From assembly GCA_041389525.1 (NCBI GenBank), contig JAWKRR010000015.1, positions 51,009 through 115,008 on the forward strand: a DNA stretch of 64,000 nt. The letters are read 5' to 3'. Source of the DNA: JACKFB01 sp041389525. GTDB lineage: Bacteria > Myxococcota_A > UBA9042 > PHBI01 > JACKFB01. How positions within the stretch are numbered: position 1 is the stretch's first letter; each line of letters opens with the position of its first letter. The notes below the pieces were generated by a model that ran no database searches, was not told where the DNA came from, and worked only from the letters and a program-made list of their open reading frames with translations. This document shows, piece after piece, positions 30,129 to 37,967 of the stretch. A program made the position numbers and the translations under genes.

Positions 30129-30165
30129 GATGGCCCTCTCCTGTGTGGAACGCGAAGCGCGTTCC
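30129..30165 (-). promoter_or_regulatory. Leader hairpin and TCCACACAGG box before the FHA activator
   Basis: A perfect inverted repeat GGAACGCG-N3-CGCGTTCC (30147-30165) ends next to the box TCCACACAGG, which contains the start of the ribosome site and lies 11 nt before the GTG. The same ten bases lie 10 and 9 nt before the lysA and hemA starts. The repeat could be an operator or an mRNA hairpin controlling ribosome access. Confidence 0.4.
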
Positions 30166-30322
30166 AAGCGAGTGATCGCGGGTACCGATCACGTCCAAGA
30201 GCCGAGGTTTAGGCCATCCACGCCTCCGGGGTCAAGAGACCCCAGAGCCCAAACTCCACCCCGCCGATCGGGCTGACAACGCGCCGGCTCACCCTTCGGG
30301 ATACGCCGGCGCGGCGCGCGAC

Positions 30323-30757
30323 CTACTTGAACGGGAACTGATCGGTGTCCTCGCGCTCCTTCTTGAACTTGCTCTCCACGCGCTCCTGCTCTTCCTTGCA
30401 CTCGATGCACAAGGTGGCTTCCGGACGCGCGTTTAGGCGCTTGGCGCCGATGAAGTTCCCGCAGCTCTCGCACTCGCCGTACTCGCCGTCGTCGAGGCGC
30501 TTGAGCGCCTTCTCGAGCTTGCGCAGCAGACCCTTCTCGCGGTCTCGCAGCCGGTGCTCAAAGGCCTGCTCATACTCGGCGCTCGCGAGGTCGACCTCGT
30601 CGCTCATGCGGAGCGCGCCGGCCTCCTTGACTGTCTCTGCGTGCTCCTCCGCCTCGTTGAGCAGCCGCGCGCGTCGCTCATCGAGGACCTTTCGGAACTG
30701 CGTGAGCTCAACCTCTGAGAGGGGCTCCTGCTCTTCGAACCTTGGGGTCTTGCTCAT
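30323..30757 (-). CDS. DksA/TraR-family C4 zinc-finger protein
   Basis: 144 aa. A charged coiled-coil (residues ~15-105, rich in Glu/Arg/Lys) is followed by the zinc finger CESCGNFIGAKRLNARPE...CIEC (C-X2-C-X17-C-X2-C) and a basic tail. DksA-type proteins bind the RNA polymerase secondary channel and modulate transcription, often with ppGpp. The Asp pair at the coiled-coil tip that defines true DksA is not obvious, so it may be a paralogue acting otherwise. ATG 30757 has AAGGAAGGTG upstream; the frame extends to 30877 without support. A GCGCCGGC/GCCGGCGC hairpin (30281-30312) downstream may end transcription. A TATAGC hexamer lies about 45 nt upstream on the minus strand. Confidence 0.85.
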   Translation of the reverse strand: MSKTPRFEEQEPLSEVELTQFRKVLDERRARLLNEAEEHAETVKEAGALRMSDEVDLASAEYEQAFEHRLRDREKGLLRKLEKALKRLDDGEYGECESCGNFIGAKRLNARPEATLCIECKEEQERVESKFKKEREDTDQFPFK

Positions 30758-31431
30758 GGGGTCACCTTCCTTCGCAACCGCGGGCTCCGCGTAGGGCGCG
30801 CTATAGTGGGCCCCAGTGCCGCGTAGATCAAGCCTGGGGAGTCCAATGCTTGGGTTCAATGCTCCGTACAACGCCACGGGCGGGCGCTAGATTGAGCCAC
30901 CGCTACCGAATTCGACCGGCGTGAAGCCGAGGGGTCGATCGATCACGACTCTACGCCGAACGCCCCGGTGTCGCGATGCGGTACAGTGCGATCGCACGCC
31001 GCGGATCCCAGTGGTCGTGTTGGGCGCTGCGGTGATCTTTCGCGATCACCGCCCGATTCGTTCGACCGCGACGCGCTGTGTATGACGATGCGTTGCGGTG
31101 GTCCGGCCGAGCCAGCATCCGCGCGTTCTGAGAGGCGTTGCACTTAAGTGTCACACTTTCCTGAACCAGAGAGCGTGACACCACGCCAGAACGTCCTGTA
31201 TACGGAGTAAATCGAACGGAACGCATGTCGACCCATTCGAAGATCCTCGTACGGAGGACGCCCCCAGATGAACGACAAAGCCCGTCGTTGCTGGGGTTCG
31301 GACTGTTTCAGTAGCCCACGAAGACCGGAACATCGCCCCAACCGGTCGAACCCGCCCGCGGTCCGCGCCGACTCCTCTGGGGAGCGGACGCGACCCGTGC
31401 ATCACCGCACACGCACATCGGAGACTACAGG
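30758..31431. other. 674-nt gene-free stretch with two inverted repeats
   Basis: No convincing coding frame. It contains GCGGTGATC-N6-GATCACCGC (31029-31052) and GTGTCAC-N20-GTGACAC (31148-31181), and is somewhat less GC-rich than its surroundings. It must hold the divergent promoters for the DksA-like gene and for the regulator at 31432. The repeats are candidate operators or hairpins. Confidence 0.4.
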
Positions 31432-31911
31432 ATGCCGGACAACCACCCTGTGATCGAACCGGTCATCGTTCGCAAGTACGGGAATCGACGACTTTATCGC
31501 ACCGACGAGAGCCGCTACGTCACGCTCGATGAGCTGGCCGATCTCGTCCGAGACGACGTCTCTTTCGCCGTTCACGACGCCAAGACAGGCGAGGACCTCA
31601 CCGGGGTCGTGCTCGCCCAGGTCATCCTCGAGCAGGAGAAGGCTGGCGACGGCGGCGCGCTCCCCGTGGGCTTGCTGCGGCAGCTCATCCGGATGCGCGA
31701 CGATCGGCTCTCGGACTTCATCGTCAACCACCTGCAGCGCCTGATCGAGATCTATCTCGAGGCCGCGGACGCCACGACGGACACGCTGGACATGGCTGTG
31801 CAGGGGTCGGTGGCCTCAGGCGAGGCGGCGATCATCGTCCAGCTCGCAGGGGTCCGCGATCAGCTCAACCAGATCCTCGACCAGCTCGAGCTCGACGAAG
31901 AGCCTGCGTAG
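31432..31911 (+). CDS. PHA synthesis regulator-like DNA-binding protein
   Basis: 159 aa. Residues ~10-70 (VIVRKYGNRRLYRTDESRYVTLDELADLVR...VHDAKTGEDLT) match the N-terminal DNA-binding domain of PhaR/PhbF-type regulators (YGNRRLYxT is diagnostic); residues ~75-120 resemble the accumulation-regulator C-terminal part, and the last 30 residues form an amphipathic Leu-rich helix. PhaR proteins repress phasin and storage-polymer genes when no granules exist. No phaC or phasin gene is visible here, and many Deltaproteobacteria keep this regulator without known PHA genes, so the target is open. GGAG lies ~10 nt before the ATG. Confidence 0.85.
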   Translation: MPDNHPVIEPVIVRKYGNRRLYRTDESRYVTLDELADLVRDDVSFAVHDAKTGEDLTGVVLAQVILEQEKAGDGGALPVGLLRQLIRMRDDRLSDFIVNHLQRLIEIYLEAADATTDTLDMAVQGSVASGEAAIIVQLAGVRDQLNQILDQLELDEEPA

Positions 31912-31937
31912 TCCCGACGGACCGACCTGAACGTGGC

Positions 31938-31971
31938 GAGGCCCGAGAGCGCAGCAGCGTTCCCGGGCCTC
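31938..31971. terminator. Hairpin between convergent genes
   Basis: GAGGCCCG (31938-31945) pairs with CGGGCCTC (31964-31971) around an 18-nt loop, between the regulator (stop 31911) and the outer-membrane protein gene (stop 32008). No T-run; a bidirectional terminator is likely but not certain. Confidence 0.5.
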
Positions 31972-32007
31972 CTCGCGTGGGCCTGTGCCTCGCGCCGCGG
32001 CGCTGGC

Positions 32008-32826
32008 TTAGAAGTAGAAGTTCGCGCCGAGCTGAAACTGCAGGCCGATGTTCATCTTGTCGTTGGGATCCGCCGACTGGATCCCGTCGCAGAAGCCGGT
32101 GAGTCCGCCCACCTGACGGAGGCAGTCCGTCCGGATCTCCGCGTGGGTGTCGAGGTTCTTGAAGATGGTCTGGCCGCGCAGGTCCGCCTGGAGCGACACG
32201 CGCTTGCCCAGCCACACCTCGAGCCCGGCGCCGAGCTGGCCCGCGATCTCGGTCATGTTGTAGGTGTACTGACCGTCGAGGTAGCTCAGCCGCGTGAACT
32301 GCACGCCCGCGCCGGCCAGCAGGTAGGGCTGAATCCGCGAGTTCGGCAGGAAGTGGTAGGTCAGCGCGGCCATGACCGGGATCGTGCGCTGATCGAAGGA
32401 GTCTTTGCCGCCCTTCAGGATGTCTGCGGAGAGCTCGAGGCCGAGGTTACGGCCGAAGCGACTCCGGAACTGTAGTCCGATCCCTCCCATCGTGGAGTTC
32501 TCGCCGTCGCTGAGACCGAGCTTCTCGCCGCTCACCGCGATGCCTGACACGCGGACGCCGAGGCCAAGGCGCTGACGCTGGGGCTCGGGCTCGACCTCGA
32601 CGACTCGCACGCGCTCGACCACCGGCGCGGGCCGGTGAACGACCACCGTCCGGTGCACGGGCGGGGGAGGCGCGACGATGACCACCGGCGGTCGCGGCCG
32701 GGGGCGGGGCCGCGGGCGCGTCTGTGGGTGGTGGTGCGGGTAGGGGGCAGGGTGTGCCGCGGCGGTCGTGGCGAAGCCCAAGACGAGCAGGAGGGCGACC
32801 GGAGCGCTGGTGATGAGTCGGGGCAT
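32008..32826 (-). CDS. Small outer-membrane beta-barrel protein with His/Pro/Arg-rich linker
   Basis: 272 aa. Signal peptide (MPRLITSAPVALLLVLGFATTAAA), then a linker rich in His, Pro and Arg (HPAPYPHHHPQTRPRPRP...), then a valine-rich stretch, then an eight-strand-like OmpA/OmpW-type barrel ending in ...LQFQLGANFYF with the terminal Phe expected for outer-membrane insertion. Strand segments such as IQPYLLAGAGVQF and GAGLEVWLGKRVSLQADL are typical of the 'outer membrane protein beta-barrel' domain. Two Cys (DCLRQ...GFCDG) could form a loop disulfide. ATG 32826 has GAGGT 6 nt upstream; the frame extends further without support. Function unknown. Confidence 0.75.
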   Translation of the reverse strand: MPRLITSAPVALLLVLGFATTAAAHPAPYPHHHPQTRPRPRPRPRPPVVIVAPPPPVHRTVVVHRPAPVVERVRVVEVEPEPQRQRLGLGVRVSGIAVSGEKLGLSDGENSTMGGIGLQFRSRFGRNLGLELSADILKGGKDSFDQRTIPVMAALTYHFLPNSRIQPYLLAGAGVQFTRLSYLDGQYTYNMTEIAGQLGAGLEVWLGKRVSLQADLRGQTIFKNLDTHAEIRTDCLRQVGGLTGFCDGIQSADPNDKMNIGLQFQLGANFYF

Positions 32827-33080
32827 TGGGGACCTCACTGTGATTGCGTCGCGCCGAGGCACGGGTCCGGGAATCGAGGGATGCGACGCGGTCCGCCGGG
32901 GGGTATTCACACCGGTGCGGGCCGCCGGCGCCGCCGGGGCGAGGTGGAATCGCGCGGTCCGCGGGTGCCGCTGAGTTCGGAAAGGCGCCGCCAACTCGGG
33001 ACGCGCCCAGACGGGCGTTGCGCGGTCTGGACACCCGTCGTAGGATGCGCCGGCTCGAAACCCGGGGTAGACGCGCCTAA

Positions 33081-35078
33081 ATGCCTGTAATCAAAGCGCA
33101 AATCACGACCGCTGCCACGTCTGTGGCGTGCGCCCTCGCGGTTGGCCTCGGCGCGTGGGCCTGGCCTGCCGCGGCGTGGGCCGCCGACGAGCCGGCCCCG
33201 GTCCCGGCGCCCGAGATCGCTCCCAAAGCCCCGCTCAAGGAGGGGGCCGACGCCGACGAGGACGCGGACGCGGACGACCCGTTTGAGGCCGACTCGGACT
33301 CGGACTCAGACTCGGACCACGACGACGGCGACGGCGAGCCCGCCCCCCCTGCGGAGCCCGCGCCTCCGGTCGAGCCCGCGACCGTCAAGCCCATCGCGCC
33401 GCCGATGGAGCACACGGACGTCGGGGTTCCGGTCGACTCGCCGCTCATCTTCGAGCAGCACCTGGATTTCCGATTTCGGCCCGAGCTGATCTTGGGCGGG
33501 GACCTGGGCGGCGGCGCCAGCGGCGTGCCGGAGCCCCTCGAGAACACCGCGCGAAACGGTGGCGGCGACGCGAACCTGCTCGCCTGGACCTCTATCCGCC
33601 TCAAGTACGACGCGATCCTGCGCCCCGGCCCGCCGTGGGGCATCCACCTCGGCCTCACCGCCCTCGACAACCTCATCCTCGGGGCGTCGCCGGCCAACGC
33701 CGACCAGCGCTCGCTGCGCGACGTCTTTGGCCTCTACCCGGACGCGGGCTCGGGGCGTGGCGACGACCTGCGCGACGAAGACGCCGCTGACGCATACGCG
33801 ACGTCCCGGACCGGGAGCCTCAAGCGTTTCCGCGACGCCCTGCGTGTCCGGTACCTCTACGGGACCTGGCGGATCCTCGATTTCGTGGACTTCGCGGCCG
33901 GCCGCATGCCCGACGCCTTCGGCTTGGGGATGATGCGGAATGCGGGGACCTGCACGGACTGCGATTTCGGGACCTACGTGGACGGGATGCGGCTGGGCCT
34001 CTCGCTCAAGGGTTTCCACCTCGAGGGGAGCTGGGAGTTCACGGCGGTCGGCGCGACGACGGATCTGCCGGGCCTGCCGGGCCAGCCGACCAATCTCGGG
34101 CGCATCGACGACGTCCAGACCTTCTCGCTGCGGCTGGTGGGCGCGCCCTACAACGACGCGACGCGCGAGGAGCGCCGCCACCGCTTGGACGTCGAGCGCA
34201 AGGTCGGCGTGGACTGGGGCATCTTCTCCTCCTTTACGAGCCAGGAACTCTCGAGCTCCGAGACCGATCCTGACGCGCTCGATCCTGACTGTCCCATCGT
34301 CGCCGCGACGGACTCCGGCCAGGTGGTGGTGGCCCAGAATTGCTGGCGGCTCATCCCGCGGAACGCCTTCTTCTGGCGGCCCAGCGCGTGGGTGAAGACC
34401 CTGTGGCACCCCAACGACGCCAACGCGCTGCGCATCGAGTTCGAGGCGGGCGCGATGATCGGGTCGGTCGGTAACCTGCAGCGCACGCCCGACCTCGGCG
34501 ACACCAGCAAGAAGTTCCGTGGGTTCGGCGGCGCGCTCGAGATCGAGTGGACCACGCCGCGGCTAAGTCTGGGGCTGAACACGGGCTTCGCGACCGGCGA
34601 CAACCAGCGCTACCTGGGCGTCTTGGACGGCCAGAACCTCGTGGTGGTCGACGACCTGGCCTTCCCGAACTCGGCGAACACCAACGTGTCCGAGAACGGC
34701 ACGGTCACCTCGTACTGGTTTCACCGCGACTACCGCCTGGACCTGATCCTGTTTCGGCAGGTTATCGGCGGCGTGACCAACGCGGTGTATGTGAAGCCTT
34801 GGATCGGCTACACGCTCTTCGATTCGGGCGACACGCGGCTGACGACGCGGCTGGACGTCCTGTACGCGGCGGCGGCGCGTCCCTCGGGCACGCCGGGGCG
34901 CGGGAAGCACTACGGCGTGGAGATCGACGGGAGCCTCGGGCTGGAGCTGCCGGCTGGGTTCGCGATGGATCTCTCGGCGGGCGTGCTGCTGCCGATGAGC
35001 GCGCTCGATGATCGCGACACGGGCGCGTCACCGTCGGCCGCGTTCGCGCTCCGGACGCTGCTGAGCTGGCGCTACTGA
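33081..35078 (+). CDS. Outer-membrane beta-barrel protein, possibly TIGR04551 family (paralogue of 6801-8570)
   Basis: 665 aa. Signal peptide ending near AAWAADE, then an acidic low-complexity linker (residues ~50-95, runs of Asp/Ala and Asp/Ser), Pro-rich spacer, and a ~560-residue barrel ending in ALRTLLSWRY. Near the end it matches the other paralogue (YRLDLILFRQVIGGVTNAVYVKPWIGYTLFDSG). Two CxxC-like Cys (TCTDCDFG) and DPDC/NCW pairs may form disulfides in loops. The ATG at 33081 lacks a good ribosome site. Function unknown; the strongly negative periplasmic or surface linker distinguishes it from its paralogue. Confidence 0.75.
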   Translation: MPVIKAQITTAATSVACALAVGLGAWAWPAAAWAADEPAPVPAPEIAPKAPLKEGADADEDADADDPFEADSDSDSDSDHDDGDGEPAPPAEPAPPVEPATVKPIAPPMEHTDVGVPVDSPLIFEQHLDFRFRPELILGGDLGGGASGVPEPLENTARNGGGDANLLAWTSIRLKYDAILRPGPPWGIHLGLTALDNLILGASPANADQRSLRDVFGLYPDAGSGRGDDLRDEDAADAYATSRTGSLKRFRDALRVRYLYGTWRILDFVDFAAGRMPDAFGLGMMRNAGTCTDCDFGTYVDGMRLGLSLKGFHLEGSWEFTAVGATTDLPGLPGQPTNLGRIDDVQTFSLRLVGAPYNDATREERRHRLDVERKVGVDWGIFSSFTSQELSSSETDPDALDPDCPIVAATDSGQVVVAQNCWRLIPRNAFFWRPSAWVKTLWHPNDANALRIEFEAGAMIGSVGNLQRTPDLGDTSKKFRGFGGALEIEWTTPRLSLGLNTGFATGDNQRYLGVLDGQNLVVVDDLAFPNSANTNVSENGTVTSYWFHRDYRLDLILFRQVIGGVTNAVYVKPWIGYTLFDSGDTRLTTRLDVLYAAAARPSGTPGRGKHYGVEIDGSLGLELPAGFAMDLSAGVLLPMSALDDRDTGASPSAAFALRTLLSWRY

Positions 35079-35109
35079 GCGCGGCGAGTGGCTGCCCCTC
35101 GGCGGCCTC

Positions 35110-36591
35110 TCAGCCCTCGCGGGCGCGCAGACGGTCCAGGATGCGGGCGTGGATGCCGTGGAAGTCGCGGCCGCTCATGACCAGGACCACGTCGCCGCCG
35201 GGCTCCGCGGCCTCGGCGACCGATTGGGCGAGGGTCTCGGTGTCGGCGATGAGCTCGGTGCGCGTACCGACGTCGCGGATGCTCTGGATGAGGCCATCCA
35301 TGTCGAGGCGCTCGGCGAGCGGCAGGGCGTCGTCCTTGTCCAGGGGCTTACAGAACCAGACGCGGTCAGCCCGCCCGAGGGCCTCGGCGAACCCGTCTTG
35401 GAAGATCTTGCGCCGCGAGGTGTTCGACTCGACCTCGAAGAGCGCGAGGATCCGCCTGCCTGGATAGCGGGTGCGGACCGAGCGGATGGTCTCGCGGATG
35501 GCCGTCGGGTGATGGGCGAAGTCGTCGATGACCGGCACGTCCAGGGCGGTCCCGCGCAGCTCCTGGCGCTTCTTGGGGAGCTTGAAGCCGGGGAGGGCGA
35601 GGGCGATGGCCTCGGCACTGGCGCCGGCTGCGTAGGCGAGAGCTGAGGCCACGAGGGCGTTTCGCACGTTGTGGTCGCCCCAGAGCGAGAGCCGGGTGGG
35701 GCGGGGCGGCTGGCCGGGGAGGCACAGCGCGAAGGCGACCCCCTCGGCGTCGGGCTGAGGGTCGGTCGCGTAGACGTCCGCACCGGATTCGGCGCCGATG
35801 CCCACGGTCCAGAGCGGCGCGGGCGAGGACTCGGCGACCCGGCGCGCTCGCGGGTCGTCCACAGGCACCACCAGCCTGCCGTCGGCGGGCAGCAGGCGCA
35901 CGAAGCGCGTGAACGCGGCCTCGATCGCCTCGACGTCGGCGAAGATGTCGGCGTGATCCATCTCGATGTTGTTCACCGAGGCGGTGCGCGGCAGGTAGTG
36001 GAGGAACTTGGGGCCCTTGTCGAAGTAGGCGGTGTCGTACTCGTCGCCCTCGACCACGAAGACGCGATCCCCGCCGACGCGGTTGTTCGACTGGAAGTTC
36101 GCCGTGACGCCGCCGATCATGAAGCCGGGGTCGAGGCCGGCCTCGTGGAGCAGCCAGGCCGCCATGCTGCTGGTCGTCGTCTTGCCGTGGGTGCCCGTGA
36201 CCACCACGCTGTGGCGGCCGCGGATGTAGAGGGCCGCGAGGGCCTGGGGCAGGGAACAGTGAGGGATCCCGCGCTCGCGGAGGGCGACGGCCTCCGGGAA
36301 GTCCGGGCGGACGACGTTGCCGACGACCACCACGTCGGGGGCCCAGTCCAGGTTCGAGGCGGCGTAGCCCTCGTAGATGTGGACGTTCATCGCGGCGAGG
36401 GTCGTCGACATGGGCGGGTAGGCGCCGCGGTCGGAGCCACGCACCTCGTAGCCGGAGGCGCGCAACATCCCGGCGAAGGCGCCCATGGCGCTGCCGCAGA
36501 TGCCCATGACGTGGACGCGTTTGACGCCCGTCCAGTCCACGGGTGGCGGGGGGCGGCGCGGGTCGGAGTCGTTTGGTGCTGGGTGGTTCAT
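35110..36591 (-). CDS. mpl: UDP-N-acetylmuramate:L-alanyl-gamma-D-glutamyl-meso-diaminopimelate ligase
   Basis: 493 aa. It recycles murein tripeptide by ligating it to UDP-MurNAc. Seen: N-terminal Rossmann-like HVMGICGSAMGAFAGMLRASGYEVRGSD (MurC/Mpl type), the ATP loop VTGTHGKTTTSSMAAWLL near residue 125, the Mpl-characteristic VVEGDEYDTAYFDKGPKFLHY, NNIEMDHADIF, and the substrate loop FAHHPTAIRETI. The GDEYDTAYFDK block separates Mpl from MurC. ~20 extra N-terminal residues are Pro-rich. Its presence implies meso-DAP peptidoglycan and recycling. Convergent with the barrel gene to its left. Confidence 0.93.
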   Translation of the reverse strand: MNHPAPNDSDPRRPPPPVDWTGVKRVHVMGICGSAMGAFAGMLRASGYEVRGSDRGAYPPMSTTLAAMNVHIYEGYAASNLDWAPDVVVVGNVVRPDFPEAVALRERGIPHCSLPQALAALYIRGRHSVVVTGTHGKTTTSSMAAWLLHEAGLDPGFMIGGVTANFQSNNRVGGDRVFVVEGDEYDTAYFDKGPKFLHYLPRTASVNNIEMDHADIFADVEAIEAAFTRFVRLLPADGRLVVPVDDPRARRVAESSPAPLWTVGIGAESGADVYATDPQPDAEGVAFALCLPGQPPRPTRLSLWGDHNVRNALVASALAYAAGASAEAIALALPGFKLPKKRQELRGTALDVPVIDDFAHHPTAIRETIRSVRTRYPGRRILALFEVESNTSRRKIFQDGFAEALGRADRVWFCKPLDKDDALPLAERLDMDGLIQSIRDVGTRTELIADTETLAQSVAEAAEPGGDVVLVMSGRDFHGIHARILDRLRAREG

Positions 36592-36667
36592 GGCTCGAAG
36601 GTACCGCCGCCTCCGACGACGCGCGAGAATTGGTCGGTGAGCGCGAGAGCCCTACGCCAGCGCCGGC

Positions 36668-36695
36668 TTGACAGTGCAAGGCTCCATGCTACGGT
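36668..36695 (+). promoter_or_regulatory. Predicted sigma70 promoter for the 36732 gene
   Basis: TTGACA (36668-36673), 16-nt spacer, TACGGT (36690-36695). The -35 is a perfect match, the -10 moderate. The start codon GTG at 36732 follows with GGAGG 5 nt upstream. Confidence 0.45.
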
Positions 36696-36731
36696 GGCCG
36701 CCCTCTGGCGACGTTGGATTTGGAGGGCGCG

Positions 36732-37925
36732 GTGGCAGACAGCGACGAGACGACAGAGGGTGGAAAGCCCAAGGTCGATCCTGCAGATCTGAAGGCGCGT
36801 CTGGGCCTCCAGCGACGGACGAAGCGGCCCGAGCCGCCGAAGGTCAGCGACCCCGCGGCGCTGCCTGCGACCGCGTCGGCCGAGGAAATCGAACGTGCCC
36901 GGTCATTGGCCGAGCAGGCGGACGCTGAGGCCGGCACGCCGCTCGAGGCCTTCAATCCGCTGGGTCAGGAGCACACGCCGCTGCCGCAGCGCCTCCCCGG
37001 CGAGGATCTGAGCGCGTTCGACGTGCCGACCAAGGGCAAGCTGTCTCTCGGCCCGGTCCTAGTCGCGCTGGCCGCCGTGGTGCTGCTGGGGATTCTGCTC
37101 GGCACGATCCTCGGCAAATCCCTCAGCGCTCGCGACAACCGCACGACCTACGCCGCGCTGACCAAGGACAAGCTGGCGTACTTCCAGAACGCGAAGACGG
37201 CGAGCGGTGAGCCGACGCTCAAGGCCATCACCGACATGAAGGACGCGCTGGACGCCGCGGTCGAGGCCATCGACGCGTTGGAGGCCGGCGGCGACATCTT
37301 GCAGATGGAGAAGCCGCTGCAGGATCTTGTGCCGAAGATGGCGCAGTTCCAGAAGGAGAGCGCCTTCATCAACCCTGAGGGGGTGATGGAGGACCTGATG
37401 GTGATCTACAGCGACGACGTGCTGCTGGAGGCGCTGCGGTTCTCCACGCGCACCAAGCAGCTCTTCGACACCATCTCGTATTCGGTGGACGAGGCGACGA
37501 GCCTGCTGCGCATGGCGCGGCCGTCGGGGTCGACCACGCGGACGATCTTGGTGGAGCGTTCCACGCAGGACGTCGAGGGAGTCGGCAAGATCCCGGTGGC
37601 GAACGGTCGCTGGATCAAGGACACCGGCAAGCCCGCGCAGATCACGCTCAAGGACCCGAACAACCCCGCCAACGACCGCGCGGATTGGCAGATGATGGTG
37701 CTGCCGACCGACGCGAAGTCGACGGATGAGGCGGTTCAGGTGCCGACCTCGGACGTGATGAGCCTGGACATCACCAGCGTCTACAATGAGCAGACGCAGG
37801 CCGTGCGGAAGATCACCGTGGGGCGACTGGCCGAGCTGGTCCGCAACGCGGACGCGGTCGCCGGCGCGGTCAACTGGGAGCCGCTCGAGACGCGGCTCAA
37901 AGAGTGGGCAGCCAAGGCGGAGTAG
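36732..37925 (+). CDS. Unknown single-pass membrane protein
   Basis: 397 aa; I do not recognise a family. Residues 1-105 are hydrophilic, rich in Pro, Glu and Lys (cytoplasmic side expected). A strong transmembrane helix follows near 106-126 (LSLGPVLVALAAVVLLGILLGTIL). The ~270-residue outer part starts with an alpha-helical region (KDALDAAVEAIDALEAGG), then a beta-rich segment with TTRTILVERSTQD and a terminal helical segment. The domain pattern (cytoplasmic tail, one helix, periplasmic domain) resembles GYF/zinc-ribbon-free envelope proteins of myxobacteria, but no motif supports a function. Start: GTG 36732 with GGAGG 5 nt upstream, better than the TTG at 36714. Stands alone between divergent mpl and a convergent kinase gene. 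Confidence 0.8.
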   Translation: MADSDETTEGGKPKVDPADLKARLGLQRRTKRPEPPKVSDPAALPATASAEEIERARSLAEQADAEAGTPLEAFNPLGQEHTPLPQRLPGEDLSAFDVPTKGKLSLGPVLVALAAVVLLGILLGTILGKSLSARDNRTTYAALTKDKLAYFQNAKTASGEPTLKAITDMKDALDAAVEAIDALEAGGDILQMEKPLQDLVPKMAQFQKESAFINPEGVMEDLMVIYSDDVLLEALRFSTRTKQLFDTISYSVDEATSLLRMARPSGSTTRTILVERSTQDVEGVGKIPVANGRWIKDTGKPAQITLKDPNNPANDRADWQMMVLPTDAKSTDEAVQVPTSDVMSLDITSVYNEQTQAVRKITVGRLAELVRNADAVAGAVNWEPLETRLKEWAAKAE

Positions 37926-37967
37926 TCGGGCCCTGCGCAGCGCAGCCGCGCGCGTCCGCTACACGCC

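Noticed and set aside
30943..31405. Small open frames of 60-90 codons in the 30.9-31.4 kb gap
   Set aside because: Different overlapping frames, no ribosome sites, no conserved motifs, composition of non-coding sequence; best treated as a regulatory gap.
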